Program-made: the position numbers and the translations under genes
Part shown: positions 12,952-24,800 of the stretch, in pieces
Position numbering within the stretch: the stretch's first letter is position 1
Layout: each line of letters starts with the position of its first letter
Notes under the pieces: generated by a model
What the model saw: only the letters and a program-made list of their open reading frames with translations
What the model was told of the DNA's origin: nothing
Database searches by the model: none
Origin: Theileria orientalis strain Shintoku
Lineage: Eukaryota > Apicomplexa > Aconoidasida > Piroplasmida > Theileriidae
DNA length: 64,000 nt
Direction of reading: 5' to 3'
Assembly: GCF_000740895.1 (NCBI RefSeq)
Contig: NC_025260.1
Location: forward strand, 1,406,001-1,470,000

Positions 12952-13274
12952 CTCATGCTGTCAAGAATCCCCTTCCGTGCGAAGCTTTGCGGTGTAAATC
13001 GGATACGTCACTCCACATTTAATTTAATTTTACCCGTTCTTGCTACACATACACCGTTTACACAGGTATACAGTGTGCGTGTGCCCTGTTTTCATATCCA
13101 TAGAGTGTACCATAGAGTGTATAGGCTATATCTGTTTTCACACATCTGCACTTTGTGTGTGCGTGAGCCCTGTTTTCGCATAAATGCTCCATGTATGCGT
13201 AAACACCGTCTGTCTTCATACTGTGTGCGTGTGTAAGCAGTTTGCGTGGACACCCTCCAAGAGCGCGTTCCCTT
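12952..13274. other. Convergent intergenic region Rab5 / Prp2
   Basis: Between two 3' ends. It holds imperfect repeats of GTGTGCGTG, CCCTGTTTTC and CATAGAGTGTA. The plus-strand open frame here (12955-13236) is made of these repeats and is not judged to be a gene. Confidence 0.45.
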
Positions 13275-16200
13275 TTACTGCTTCGGCAGCTGTATGTTCT
13301 GGTAAAAATGCGGCGCCAACTCCATTAGCCACTTCGACTGTATCTCCGAGACCTGCCTCATGAACTGCTTCGTCGTGAGGACCAGGTCGTTGAAGACCAC
13401 GTACTTCGCCTGCTGGTTAAAGAGGCTACTCTGTGGGTGTATCTCCACGAGCTGCTTCGTCTTTATCGTTCTGAAGTTCTTCTCGTTCTTCAGGCTGCTT
13501 CTGATTGCCACGTTGACGAAGAAGCCGCTGACTATGCTCTTCAGCATCAGCTCCTTCAGGTTCATTTCAGCGCTGTTACTGCTGCTGCCACCATCGTTGG
13601 TCTTAACTCCATTCGCTTCACTGCCTGACGCTCCATCTGCAGGCAGTAGATTTAGTCTCGTTACCAGCTGCTTCAGCTGCTCTATTATGTTCTGCGACTG
13701 TATCAGCGACTTGTACTGCACGTAGTTTTCGTAACACCACGACATTGAAAACTCACTCTCCTTCCACTGGTTATACACGTTCAGCAGCATTAGGTGATCG
13801 CTGTTGCCTGTATAAAAATTTTTGTGGCAGTTATCCGCGTGTATTTTTCTGTCCTTCGGCACGTAGAACACGTTATTTCCTATCGACAGCATCGATATGA
13901 TAACTATTATTTCATCGTAGCAGTTATTCTTTATTGACGTCAGCAGCGTCTTTGCGTACATTGGATCCAGCGGCAGCTCCGACATCGTCTTTCCCAGCTT
14001 CGTCAAATCTCCCTTGTCGTTCAGTGCTCCCAGTGAGTATATCAACTCCAGTGACGTTATCAGCGTCTCCGGCGACGGCGGATCCATAAAATCAAAGTTG
14101 AGCAGATCATCGATGCCTGCAATAAATTTATCAATGTTTTCTTCACATTATCTATTGTGCACATTTTACCAATATCTATTCTGGATTTTACCAATATCTA
14201 TTCTGGATTTTACCAATATCTATTCTGCATTTTGCTAATATCTATTGTGCACATTTTACCAATATCTATTCTACATTTGTACTATCTAAGCTTAACGTAA
14301 TTACCATTAAGGCACCTTACTCTAATCTAATATAATCCACTCTACTCTACTATTATCTACTATTATCTACTCTAATATAATCTAACATAATCTACAATTA
14401 TCTAATCTACGTTTATGCTATTTTCCTACCTATTGATTTAAGCAAGAGTACTACTGAGGACAGGTTTACTCTCGTTATTTCTGGGTCGTGGTTGTCGTCC
14501 ATTTCCTTGTCGTACGAGAACTTTGTGTAAAGTCTGAAGCAGTGTCCTGCTCTAATCCTTCCTGCGCGCCCTGTCCTCTGATTCGCGTTTGCCTTAGAAC
14601 ACGGCAGTGTCACCAGGCTATCCAACCCTAAATATTATCATGTAATCACTTCACACTCATCACTATCTCATCCTATTTACTGGCGCTTACCTGTCTTCGG
14701 TGAGTATGAATTCAGTTTACAGAACCCTGAGTCGATAACGTACACTATGTTGTCCAGCGTTATCGAGGTCTCCGATATGTTCGTCGACAGCACCACCTTT
14801 CTTGCTCCTGCTGGCGTCGGCTCAAATATTTTACTTTGCATATCGCTGGGCAGCGATGAGTATATTGTCAATATTATCAACTCCCGTATGTCCTTTCTGT
14901 TCTTAAGTCTACACAGAATCTATGAATTTGCCAATAAATATTTTTTGGGGATTATACACTATCTACTGCCTAACTCGCTATGTTCACTCATCGTATCTGT
15001 TACATATCATACACTATCTACTGCCCATTTGGTTATTTTTACTTTTCATGTCTGTTAAAGCCAATTTCTACCACCCAATTGCTTATATCTAGTTCCTTAC
15101 CTTTGCGTCAACTCTTCCTGTATGTACTCTATCTCCTGTTGCCCTGGCAGGAATACCAGTATGTCCCCTAGTGGCTGCGTCAGGTGTATTTGCAGCACTG
15201 TGATTATTGATGCGTCCAGGTAGTTTGCCTCTGGCGTCTTCGTGTAGTATATTTGCACTGGGTACCTCCTCCCAGGTATTCTACACACAGTTATTAATGC
15301 TAGTGTTACTGTTAATATTAGTGTTACTGTTATTATTACTGATACTACTAGTATTGGTACTACTTTTACTGCTATTTTGGCAACAGTATTACTACCACTA
15401 CTGGTATTGTTACCACTAGTTTTACTACCACTGATACTACTACTACTACTAACATTAATACTAGTACTACTACTATTACTAACTGCTGGCATTCTTACTT
15501 GAAGATCGGCGCGTGGTCGAAGTAGAGCGCGAACTTCTCCGCCTCCAGCGTCGCCGAGGATATTATCAGCCTGAAGTCGCTCCTGTAGCGCACCAGGTCC
15601 TTCACGAGCCCGAAAATAACGTCCGTGTGCAGCGTCCTCTCGTGCGCCTCGTCGATCATCAGGCAGCAGTACTTGGAGAGCGTCGGGTCTCCCATGAACT
15701 CCCTCAGCAGCATTCCGTCTGTCATGAACTTTATCAGCGTCGAACTGCTTGTGTAGTCCTCGAACCTGATCGAGTATCCCACCTTTGAGCCAAGCTTCAC
15801 GTTCAGCTCCTTGCTCACTCGCGCCGCCACTGACATTGCTGCTACTCTGCGCGGCTGCGTCACTCCTATCATTCCCGCCTTCGAGTATCCCACCTCGTGC
15901 AGGTACTGAGGTATCTGCGTCGTCTTTCCGCTTCCCGTTTCTCCCACCACTATAACCGTCTTATACTTCTTAATCGCTGCCAGCAGCTCGTTTCTATACA
16001 GGTATATTGGTAGCTTTTGTCTTTCCATCAGCATCATCTTGTGCTGCTTCCTCTCCAACCTCCTCAGGCGCCTTAGAAAATTGTTCGACGTTTTCTTCTT
16101 CCTGTTTTCCATGTCCGAGCCATCTTCGCTACTGGTTCCATCCTCCGAGTCATCTGCACATACCATCAATAAACAACTAATCCCTGTTTACATAAATAAT

Positions 16201-17096
16201 AGCTGTTTACATAACTATTCACAGTTTACATAACTAATAGCTGTTTACATAACTATTAACTATCTAAACTCCAAACCTTCATGCTCCTCCTCGTAGCCCT
16301 GTGTGATATGCGATACGTCTGACAGCTTCAACTCCGGCAGCGTTGAATCGAGCACGAAATCCACTGAATCTGACACCAGGTCCTTAAACTCCGTCAGGTC
16401 TCCCAGCACTTCGTCCTTGAACACTCTCCCTTCCTTCCTTGCTACGTCTATTAACTTTGTTCCTTCTCTCTTTTCCTCTGCTTGCGTCACTCCGAACTTA
16501 CTCGTTCCGTACTTATACAGCTTATTCTCCCACAACTCCTGCTCGTTGACCACTTTATCTTTTGCTTTTCCCTGCTGTTTCTTTTTGAGCACCTCCAACC
16601 TCTTCAGGTTATCTTCGTCGTAGCTGTCTGGCAACTCATAACTTATCACTGCTGCTTCTGTAGGCCTCGATTCTATTGCTCCTTCTGCCAACTTAACTTT
16701 ATCTCTGTCCAGTTTCAGTGCCCTTTGTATGAACTCGTCTCTTTCCAAGCCCTTTTCTCTGCTTACTCTTTTGTTTCCGAACAGTATTTCCTTCTCCTCG
16801 AGCACTCTCTTCTCCAGCTGCAGTCTGTCCAATTCTCTCTGCTCCAAGTACGCTCTTCTCGCTTCTATTCTCAGTCTCTCTAGGTACTTTGGGTCATCTT
16901 TCAGGTTCAAATTTCTTCCTTTACTCGCTTCCACTGCCAGGTCCAATTCTCTTAAATATTCTTCTTCTACTTTATCTTCTTTTTTATCTTTATTTTCCTC
17001 ATTTGAACTACTATTGCGATTTTCAGGCTCTTTTTTGTTCCTTTTGTGACTAGAGCTCTCCTTAGGGCTCTTATAACCTGTGGAATCTCCTTCCAT
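13275..17096 (-). CDS. PRP2: DEAH-box spliceosomal RNA helicase Prp2/DHX16
   Basis: Six exons, 17096-16277, 16153-15499, 15280-15101, 14908-14691, 14627-14430 and 14116-13275, give 970 residues. The N-terminal 320 residues are charged and coiled-coil rich, with '[17 protein letters not shown]'. Helicase motifs in order: [15 protein letters not shown] (I), [15 protein letters not shown] (Ia), [11 protein letters not shown] (II), SAT (III), FLPGQQEIE (IV), [12 protein letters not shown] (V) and [12 protein letters not shown] (VI). Then come the winged helix ([20 protein letters not shown]), ratchet and OB domains ending '[11 protein letters not shown]'. '[20 protein letters not shown]' and the [13 protein letters not shown] stretch place it with DHX16/Prp2, which activates the spliceosome before step 1, not Prp16, 22 or 43. 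Intron 1 uses a weak GTTTGG donor. Inferred location: nucleus. Confidence 0.92.
14150..14400. repeat. 22-bp tandem repeats in Prp2/DHX16 intron 5
   Basis: The unit ATTTTACCAATATCTATTCT with GG or GC spacers is repeated about five times to 14275. A run of TCTAAT, TCTACT and ATAATC words follows up to the exon at 14430. Confidence 0.75.
15285..15490. repeat. Trinucleotide-type repeats in Prp2/DHX16 intron 2
   Basis: Most of this 218-nt intron is ACTACTA, GTTACT and TATTAC words with CTAGT and TGGTA interruptions. On the plus strand it is read as runs of Leu/Val codons, which is why long false frames cross it. Confidence 0.75.
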
Positions 17097-17423
17097 TTTA
17101 AGTGTTTAAGACTTTATGTCTACTATATTAAACGTCTATCTTCATATATTTACTTTTAATACTACTACACTAAAATTAATACAACTATTCCAAGCCAATA
17201 TCATGGAATCAAATATTATGTGTATCTTCAAAACAATAGACTATAATTAATTAAAAATACTATTTTACAACTTAAATTTAACTGTGTTCTATACACACAT
17301 ACAAATCATCACATATGTTTCTTTTATTTTTATTTTATACACAATTTATAAGGATGGGGATGCTGTCACTTTGTTTTACTATTTTTACCTTTAATTTTAC
17401 ACTCTTACATTAGTTTTTCAAAA
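17097..17423. other. Divergent intergenic region Prp2 / Dib1
   Basis: About 330 bp, AT-rich, between the start codons of two splicing-factor genes read in opposite directions. Shared regulation is possible but no motif was recognised. Confidence 0.4.
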
Positions 17424-18284
17424 ATGTCGTATATGCTTCAACATTTACACTCTGGATGGGCAGTGGTACGTTCACACTAGTCTCATTTTACCTTTTTAGG
17501 ACCAGGCCATTGTTACAGAAGAGGAACGAATTGTTGTAAGTTAATTTATATCATTTATTTACTACTACTATATACCTCTATTTTTTATCGTCAATGTTTT
17601 CTAAATTCTTCTTACTTTTAAACTTCTATTATATACTTATATTTAGTGTATACGTTTTGGACATGACTACGACCCTGAGTGTATTAAAATGGACGAGTTG
17701 CTGTACAAAATTGCAGAAGACGTAAAGAACTTTTGTGTTATCTACCTGGTAAGTAATTTTTGGCCTCTCACTCCCCGAGTCCACCATCTTTTTTTCATGG
17801 AATCCACATTTTCACTAACTCACCTTTTCAGGTTGATATTACTGAAGTTCCTGATTTTAATGGCATGTACGAATTATACGACCCGGTTTCCGTCATGTTT
17901 TTCTACAGGTGTGTTGCCTATTCATCCCTTTCCTTATGTGGTCTCTGTTTTTTACACGTACCTATTTTCGAACACTATTCGTTACATAACACATCATTAA
18001 TTTTACCTTGTAGGAACAAGCATATGATGGTTGATTTGGGAACCGGAAACAACAATAAGATCAATTGGGCAATGAACGATAAACAGGAGCTGATCGATAT
18101 AATCGAGACTGTATTCCGGGGCGCAAGAAAAGGTACTTGTCAATTATACAACACACGTATTCCTTTTACCTGGATTCATTTAAAATTTAACCCTTATTCA
18201 CCTCCCGTTCCTCAATCTTATTTCTATATAGGGCGTGGACTCGTCATTTCTCCCAAAGATTATTCTACCAAGTATCGGTACTAG
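17424..18284 (+). CDS. DIB1: U5 snRNP protein Dib1 / DIM1 / TXNL4A
   Basis: Six exons, 17424-17465, 17500-17535, 17647-17748, 17832-17908, 18014-18132 and 18232-18284, give exactly 142 residues, the standard length of this protein. It is nearly identical to the family throughout: MSYMLQHLHSGW start, VIRFGHDYDPECIKMDE-like strand and helix, VDITEVPDFNGMYELYDP, NKHMMVDLGTGNNNKINWA, and the end GRGLVISPKDYSTKYRY. It has a thioredoxin fold without a redox CxxC. Dib1 sits in the U4/U6.U5 tri-snRNP and blocks premature spliceosome activation. Its neighbour Prp2 acts at the following step, but adjacency in this genome need not mean co-regulation. Confidence 0.97.
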
Positions 18285-18582
18285 CTGTTTCATATCCGTG
18301 TACTTTAATCGCAAAACTTCTTTAATGTTTAACTCAAATTATACACAATATCCGCAATTACTTTCGCATCCCCGGGTAACCTTACACTTCCTGCGCCGAT
18401 CACCCGTATTCACAGCACTCTCATCAGTTCTGGAGGCTTCAACTCTTACAGACCCCCTTTCCGCACTGTAAATTAGCATCCTGTATCATATACCCCAAGA
18501 ACCCTAGGCGCAATCACACTTTGCAGCTTCCAGAGCAACACATACTAATCTTCGTTTTCTTGAGTCGGGCACTTGACAAACT

Positions 18583-19350
18583 ATGGTAACTGATGAGGAT
18601 TTTATTGGCGGAATTAAAATTTCTGAGTCTCCGAGGAACGTGTGGGACCGAATCAAGCGTTCCGAGAAGAGCTACCTGTGCCTTAACTGCGAGCGGCACC
18701 GCTGGAAGAACAAGGACGTGAAGCTGTGCGACAAGTGCTACCGGTCCTGCTCCCGCGAGAAGTGCGTGCACTGCAAGAGTGAGTTTTCGTTCCACAAGTT
18801 CTGCGAGAAGGCCGCCCAGACCTACAAGCGCCACGTCTGCCTCAACTGCGCCAGGAACATCGCAACCCACAACACTGACCCGCGGCTGTGCCGTTTCTGT
18901 AGCTGCTGGTCCGCCTGGAGGGAGACCTCCGAATGCGACCGCTGCTTCGCGCTCCTTGAGCGCTTCGGCAATCCCACGAATTGCGAGAGCTGCAACAAGA
19001 ATTGCTATTTCAACAAGGGCGAGGAGTCGCGCAGCAAGGTCGACGGCCTCAAGCTCTGCTACCTTTGCACCTACGACTTCAAGAAGAACGACTACTACAC
19101 GAAGCGCAGGCTTCTGGGCTCCAACAACCACGCCAACAGCAACTCCGCCGGCCCCCCCGGCCTCTCCAACGACGGCACCGCTAGGAACTCTGACACTAGT
19201 CCCGGCACCAGCCGCTCTAACTGCGAGGTCGACCTGGAGAAGGAGTACCTCAGGGACCTAGTTGCCAAGTTGGAGAAGGAGGTTGAGGAGTTGAAGCTTG
19301 AGAACGAAAGGCTGAAATTGATTGCAACTGAGGATCAGGTTGCATCCTAA
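18583..19350 (+). CDS. FAM76-like cysteine-rich zinc protein with C-terminal coiled coil
   Basis: One uninterrupted frame of 255 residues. Cys pairs repeat throughout residues 30-165: CLNCERHR, LCDKCYRSC, CVHCKSEF, CLNCARN, LCRFCSCW, CDRCFAL, CESCNKNC and LCYLCTYDF. The stretch 'FGNPTNCESCNKNCYF...GEESRSKVDGLKLCYLCTY' matches the core of FAM76A/B, and a Leu/Glu/Lys coiled coil at about residues 215-250 (KLEKEVEELKLENERLKL) matches its C-terminal helix. A Ser/Asn/Gly linker lies between them. FAM76 proteins are nuclear-speckle proteins of unclear role. Zinc binding is inferred from the paired cysteines. The gene is unusually GC-rich for the window and has no introns. Confidence 0.82.
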   Translation: MVTDEDFIGGIKISESPRNVWDRIKRSEKSYLCLNCERHRWKNKDVKLCDKCYRSCSREKCVHCKSEFSFHKFCEKAAQTYKRHVCLNCARNIATHNTDPRLCRFCSCWSAWRETSECDRCFALLERFGNPTNCESCNKNCYFNKGEESRSKVDGLKLCYLCTYDFKKNDYYTKRRLLGSNNHANSNSAGPPGLSNDGTARNSDTSPGTSRSNCEVDLEKEYLRDLVAKLEKEVEELKLENERLKLIATEDQVAS

Positions 19351-19466
19351 GGGACGTGCATTACGCGCCCTGATAACTAATTTGTTACACCATTTCTAGT
19401 GTGTGTTACTTATCCACTCTTTACAATCTAGCTACTTGTATCATCTACACATACTGAAGCTTTCTT

Positions 19467-19489
19467 CAAAAGGTTAAATTAACCTTTTG
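19467..19489. repeat. 23-bp palindrome downstream of FAM76-like gene
   Basis: CAAAAGGTTAA, one central A, and TTAACCTTTTG form perfect 11-bp arms. A second weaker inverted pair (CACCTG...CAGGTG) follows at once. Location suggests a possible 3'-end processing signal or chance; nothing more can be said. Confidence 0.6.
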
Positions 19490-19585
19490 TTGCACCTGTG
19501 CTACTACCCAGGTGTAGCTAGCCATTAAGGATTACGAATATTGTTAAGTGCTAATTACATTATATCTTTTTAATTAGAAACTACA

Positions 19586-20386
19586 ATGAATTTGAATCTA
19601 TTTTTATTTCTGTTTACCGCTGTCCGTGTAAATTGTGTAATTAGAAATGGCATTCCAACCCTGAACGCTTTACTCGCCTTGTTGTGGCAGGAAGGCACAA
19701 TGCTGATCGACTTCGAAGCCACCAAAAGCGCTCTGGACCAGCTGAAGAAGACGCACACCAAGGAAGACGGAGAGGTCTCTGCCGAGCTTTTTGCGAGCGC
19801 AGACTACAAACGTTTCGTTAACGACCAAACACGCATCGAAGCTGCGATTCCGCAGCTTCAGAATGAAATCTCAAAAGTGATCGACGAGTTTACTGACCTG
19901 TGCAATCACAATAAAAACGAGCTGAAGCTGATGCGGGAGGAGCTGATCGGCAAAATCAGTGAGATTAAGTTGCGGGGAAAGAGCAAGAAGCACACGAGGC
20001 TGAATAAGCAGAACAAGGAGAGGCTCGCTCTGGAGCTGCGCCTGGTTGAGGAGAAGGAGCGGTACACTGCTCTCGACTTCGACATGATTAACGTGCTCAG
20101 GAACCAGGCTGACGTGCAGGGGCGGCTGATCATGGCTCACATCAGGGGCGACGTGGAGGAGGTGGAGTCCTTCAGGCAGATGGTGTACTCCTTGAGGGAG
20201 AGGCTCCAGGGCGTTCACAGAAACAGAGCCGGCCCGAGGCCGCGTGCGTTTCCGACCAGCGGTCCCGTCCCCTTCTGGAACACTCTGTCCCTGGACGACT
20301 TGCGGAGGGCCAACGACTGGAAGGAGATCAGGGTTAGGTTGATGCAGGCGATCGACGAAAAACTGGTGCGACTATCTCCACAATAG
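19586..20386 (+). CDS. Coiled-coil protein with signal peptide or anchor, unknown function
   Basis: A single frame of 266 residues. The first 18 residues (MNLNLFLFLFTAVRVNCV) look like a signal peptide or signal anchor and a second hydrophobic patch follows (TLNALLALLW). From residue 45 the protein is charged and helical, with long heptad-like stretches ('EISKVIDEFTDLCNHNKNEL', 'RLALELRLVEEKERYTAL'). A Pro/Arg-rich hinge and a final helix (SLDDLRRANDWKEIRVRL) close it. Another start at M39 (MLIDFEATK) would give a soluble protein. No family was recognised. The next gene downstream is also a signal-peptide protein with coiled coil. Confidence 0.6.
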   Translation: MNLNLFLFLFTAVRVNCVIRNGIPTLNALLALLWQEGTMLIDFEATKSALDQLKKTHTKEDGEVSAELFASADYKRFVNDQTRIEAAIPQLQNEISKVIDEFTDLCNHNKNELKLMREELIGKISEIKLRGKSKKHTRLNKQNKERLALELRLVEEKERYTALDFDMINVLRNQADVQGRLIMAHIRGDVEEVESFRQMVYSLRERLQGVHRNRAGPRPRAFPTSGPVPFWNTLSLDDLRRANDWKEIRVRLMQAIDEKLVRLSPQ

Positions 20387-20673
20387 GTGCCAGCTCCCAG
20401 TTGGTATCAACGGCAATGACTACCAAGTCACCAATATTAAGGCAGTAGATAAATAGCTGATACATGATAGGTAGTATTTTAATGTGAGCATTATTTATTA
20501 AAGTTTATTGAACACATAGTCTTAGTGTCCAAACAAGATTGGTAGTTACTGTGTTTATATTATGGGTACTGCGATAGAAGGTAGCCAACATGGCTAGGAC
20601 ATATGCCTGGCAGCTGTGAATTAAGACATGGGCACATTTTCACTTAGTAAGAAGTCAATACAGGCCTATCATC

Positions 20674-21575
20674 ATGAAAAGCATACTTTTTATTTTCTCT
20701 ACTACAATTGTCTCTTTCGTGACATCAATCCCTTCTGAAATCAAGGAACTTAGACAGAAGTTGGACGAGGCATTCGACAAGGACGACATGGTCCACAACA
20801 AGCTTCATGAGATAGAAGTAAAACTAATAATACTGGCTGTGGACCTGAATAGATATAAACGCAGTGCCTCCGGCAACTATAGCACTGCCATTGTCAGCAC
20901 CGGTACCAGTGTCGTCAGCGTAGGCGATAAGGCCCTGGTAGCTACTACTGCTGATAGCACTGCCGTTGTTAGTACTGTCAATTCTATTGTTCGTGCAGAG
21001 GATAGAACCACTTACAGTAATAGCAACAGTAGTAATAGTAATACTAATAGCAGTGGTAATAGTAGTACTAATAATACTAACAGTAGTAATAGTAGCAGTA
21101 ACAGTAGTAGTATTAACAGTAATGACAATAACAGTAGTGGTAGTACAAACAGGGTTACGTATATCATTTCTGATAGCAGTGATGATTATGCGAGCCTAGT
21201 TGACGTTGAAGACGCAGTTGAGACTAAAATGCTTGAGGCGATCAAAATGTTGGAGTCTGAAAAGGCGAGGCTGAAAGCAAAGCTGTGTAAGCTGGAGAAG
21301 AAGAAGAATAGGTTGAAGAGGACACTGAGGGCCAAGTCGTTATCAGTTTTTAAAACGTCAATAGCACTAGGTACTTAACAAGTAAATTCATTCTTTTAGG
21401 TGCGATCATCTGGTCTACTGGCTACTTGGGCGTGATAATTCTATTCATGATATCTCCAGATGGCCACGACGGCAGAGATTTACGACTACACAACGTGTAC
21501 AAAAGTATACTGGGCTTTACCGCAGGAATGTTCATACAAATATTTAAATCATACTACGAACTAGACGCAGAATAG
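20674..21575 (+). CDS. Secretory Asn/Ser-rich membrane protein, unknown function
   Basis: Two exons, 20674-21370 and 21400-21575, give 290 residues. It begins with a signal peptide (MKSILFIFSTTIVSFVTS). Next are a short helical region, a long run of Ser, Asn and Thr (about residues 110-155, coded by AGT/AAT repeats), a coiled coil rich in Lys/Leu ('MLESEKARLKAKLCKLEKKK'), and two hydrophobic segments at the C-terminus (IIWSTGYLGVIILFMI and 'SILGFTAGMFIQIF'). The intron is only 29 nt, the smallest that closes cleanly in this window. The layout suggests a membrane protein of the secretory pathway, perhaps parasite surface or organelle membrane. No family recognised. Confidence 0.65.
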
Positions 21576-21639
21576 AGTCAATATAGGAGTCGTTGAACCA
21601 TATACATAGACATAATATATATACATATACATATTCTAA

Positions 21640-21830
21640 ACATACAATTAACATATCAGTAAACATACAACTAACATATTAGTAAACATACAACTAACAT
21701 ATATTACTAAAGATACAACTAACATATATTACTAAAGATACAACTAACATATTAGTAAACAGATATATACATATGTCTGTATAAAGATATATACATATGT
21801 CTGTATAAGATATATACACACGCACGCATA
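21640..21830. repeat. AT-rich direct repeats between convergent genes
   Basis: Units ACATACAACTAACATAT with ATTAGTAA or ATTACTAAAG spacers repeat about five times, followed by two copies of GATATATACATATGTCTGTA. They fill the space between two 3' ends. Confidence 0.7.
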
Positions 21831-21867
21831 TATGTATTGTTATCACATTTGCACTCATTGTTAGCCG

Positions 21868-24800
21868 TCATAACAGTTCACTCGGATCTATTGTGTTAGA
21901 CTCCTCGTGTGTCTGATACTGAATCTTCAGCACTATCTTCAGATTGTTCACTATCTGGTTCCTTATGAAGGTGACGTCGTTGAGGTTGGTGTATACTATG
22001 TTCGGGTTTAAGCAGTCGAGCAGGAAATTCCTGTTTTCATGTGCAACTGACTTAAAGACCAAAGGCCACACGTCCCCGTTGTTTCTACTAGTCTCAGAGT
22101 TGTATCCAAATATTACGTAGGCGTTGTTGTTTTCGACACTGCTGTTCTTGGCAGCGTTGTCCTTAGCACTGCCGGCGCCGTTAGTTCTACCGGTGCCATT
22201 AGTTTTCTCAGCATCGCCACCAGTGCCGGCAGGGTTCTTTATGAATAGCAGCAGGGTCTTATTATCAGTCTTATCCTCAGATTTTCTCTTCGTGTATATC
22301 GATAAAATGAGATATGAGATAAAGCTTAAGTGGCACGATAGTCTATTTAATTATTATCACTTATAATACTAATATTTGGTACTGATGTTATTACTAAAAC
22401 AGGAGATTCAACATGACTGTTGCTATCAGCTAATCTAAGTCATACTTTAGTTAAAACTTACGTTACTGAGTACGTTGGATATATTGTGGTCACCAACAAC
22501 TCACTGTATCCCACGTCTATCGCCTTTACCTTACAGTTAATCTGCAGAAATATTAGTGGCATTTATCATGTAATAGGAATCCAATTTCAAACAAGGATAA
22601 ACTAATAGTTGAGTACCTGAATAACTAAATCACCTATTCAATGTTATCTCATCACACACCAGTTTATATATATACTGTATGAAATCCATTGTATAATTTT
22701 TCAATTTAATGAGTATGCCCTTGTCATAACCACTTTCCTCATATACTCTTTCAATCAGTATCCTAAATCGTTATTATTACTATTAGTATTGATATTATTA
22801 CTATTAGTATTGATATTGCTATTATTACTACCGCTACTATTGCTATTATTACTACCGCTACTATTGCTATTATTACTACCGCTACTATTGTTATTGTATA
22901 CAGGTAGGCCTTGTTAATATTGACACCAGTGGACTTACTTGTATAAAAAATCCGTTACGATTAAATCATTGTTGTCGTTTTTCACGTTTGTTGAGTAGAA
23001 CGACCTCATTTGAACCGATAAAATAATGTACATTACGTCTAGAGATGATATGGTTATGGTCCTTCTTATCCAGAGCAGCTGATTCTTATTCTTTGTGACA
23101 TCCAACTTTTTCTTTAACGATTGCAACACTTCAGCCTGCTTACTCTAAATGTGTCATATGACCATCAACTAGTACATTTGTAAATGCCAATTAGCTACTT
23201 ATATCATCAAATGATACATGGGTTAACAACAACTAGCTACTAAAACAGTCCACTAGTACATAAGTTACTACTAGTCAACAGCTACCTAACATCTATTAGA
23301 GCAGTAATAGTGATCTCAGTCACCTTATTTCTTACCGGGGGAAGGTTCGTAAATTGCGATGTGTACTCGTCTAACTTTAAGTTGCAGTGTATTCTTATTT
23401 CAGATAGAGTTTCGTCCCTTATGTTCGGGTCATATATCAAAATATAAGGACTAATCTTAAGCGACTCCTCAAAAGACCTAAGATTGCGATAATTCAACTA
23501 CTTTATCTAATATCAGTATCAGTATTACTATTAATATAACTATTGCTATTAGTATCAGTATTACTATCAGTATTAATATCAGTATCAGTATCAATATCAA
23601 TATCAGTATTTATGTTATTTATTTTTTACGAGAGTGTTATCAATGGAGTCAACAGCTTATCCGTATCATATTTTACATATGGTCCACCTAAAACACTTGT
23701 TACTGCCATCATTAAAGGTACAACTAGCTACACATATCGCTTCATTCCCACTAATCAGAGTACCTTGCAACGAGTTTATCTTATCTCTGTTATTGATTAT
23801 TTGTGTGGTCAAATTAATGTTATAGTTGTTGTTAAACTCGTGATTGCTCAGTATTCCAATACAATTTGCAAATATCACTATTGCCTTATCGCATTCGTTC
23901 ACACAATCAACGACCTAAACAGGATTGTCTGAGGTCATCACCGTCAACTCACTACTGGCGTAACTGACAGTAATATTTAATGCTAGCTGCCCATTATTCG
24001 TGTTACACACTTAACAACTTACTGATTCCACTAGGCTCGAAGTCGCATTCATCTTGTATATTCCGCTGATTACGACATTTTCGTTACTCTAATAGTTAGC
24101 ATTTTACGAATATCGGTTGCTTCTTACGACGCAATAACTCCTATGACCTCACCTGCAGCTCCTCCTGCTGTATTTCGCGGATGATATCGCTCTCATCTTG
24201 CAAAAAGAAGTACCACTCGTCGTTCTAAGCACATTAATTAGCCATAAGCCTCCGGTTTTCATATCTATTTCCTAATTTCTGTGTGCACTCACGTGTGTCG
24301 TGTTGAAAAACGATAACGGCCTCGTCGTCGTCAACACTGCCATTTTAAAGAGCCGCTTGTACTCTTCAGGCAGCAGGTTTAAAAAATAAAGCTTAATTGC
24401 GTACAGAATCTGGTCGCTCCAGCCGTTTATGCCCAAGAGCACTACTCTCAGATACTTGTCTCCCTGAAGGCGTGCCGTTAACACATCTGCCTGTTTCATA
24501 CGCTATCTACTCCGTTTAACTATCTTCTCACGTTCAATGTTGGAATTGCTGATTTCATCGAGAGCTCCTTCTTTATGTATGTGTATATGTCCGACTCGCT
24601 ATTTACCGGATAACTTCTCAGCTTCAACCCGCTTCTGAACTTCTTGTGATGCTAAAAATCGTTATTAAGGTGTTTCCAATTACAACAATGTCCTATTTAG
24701 CGCTTACTTCCAGTATGAACATGGAGCATATTCCGTCGATATCGTTTTGATAAAACACAAACACTCCATATTCTCTTCCGTCCTCCCTCGCCTCATCGTC

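Noticed and set aside
12955..13236. 93-residue plus-strand frame
   Set aside because: Made of imperfect GTGTGCGTG-type repeats between convergent genes.
18514..19131. Minus-strand frame of 205 residues, Ala/Leu/Val-rich
   Set aside because: Antisense to the GC-rich FAM76-like gene; composition is a shadow of its codons.
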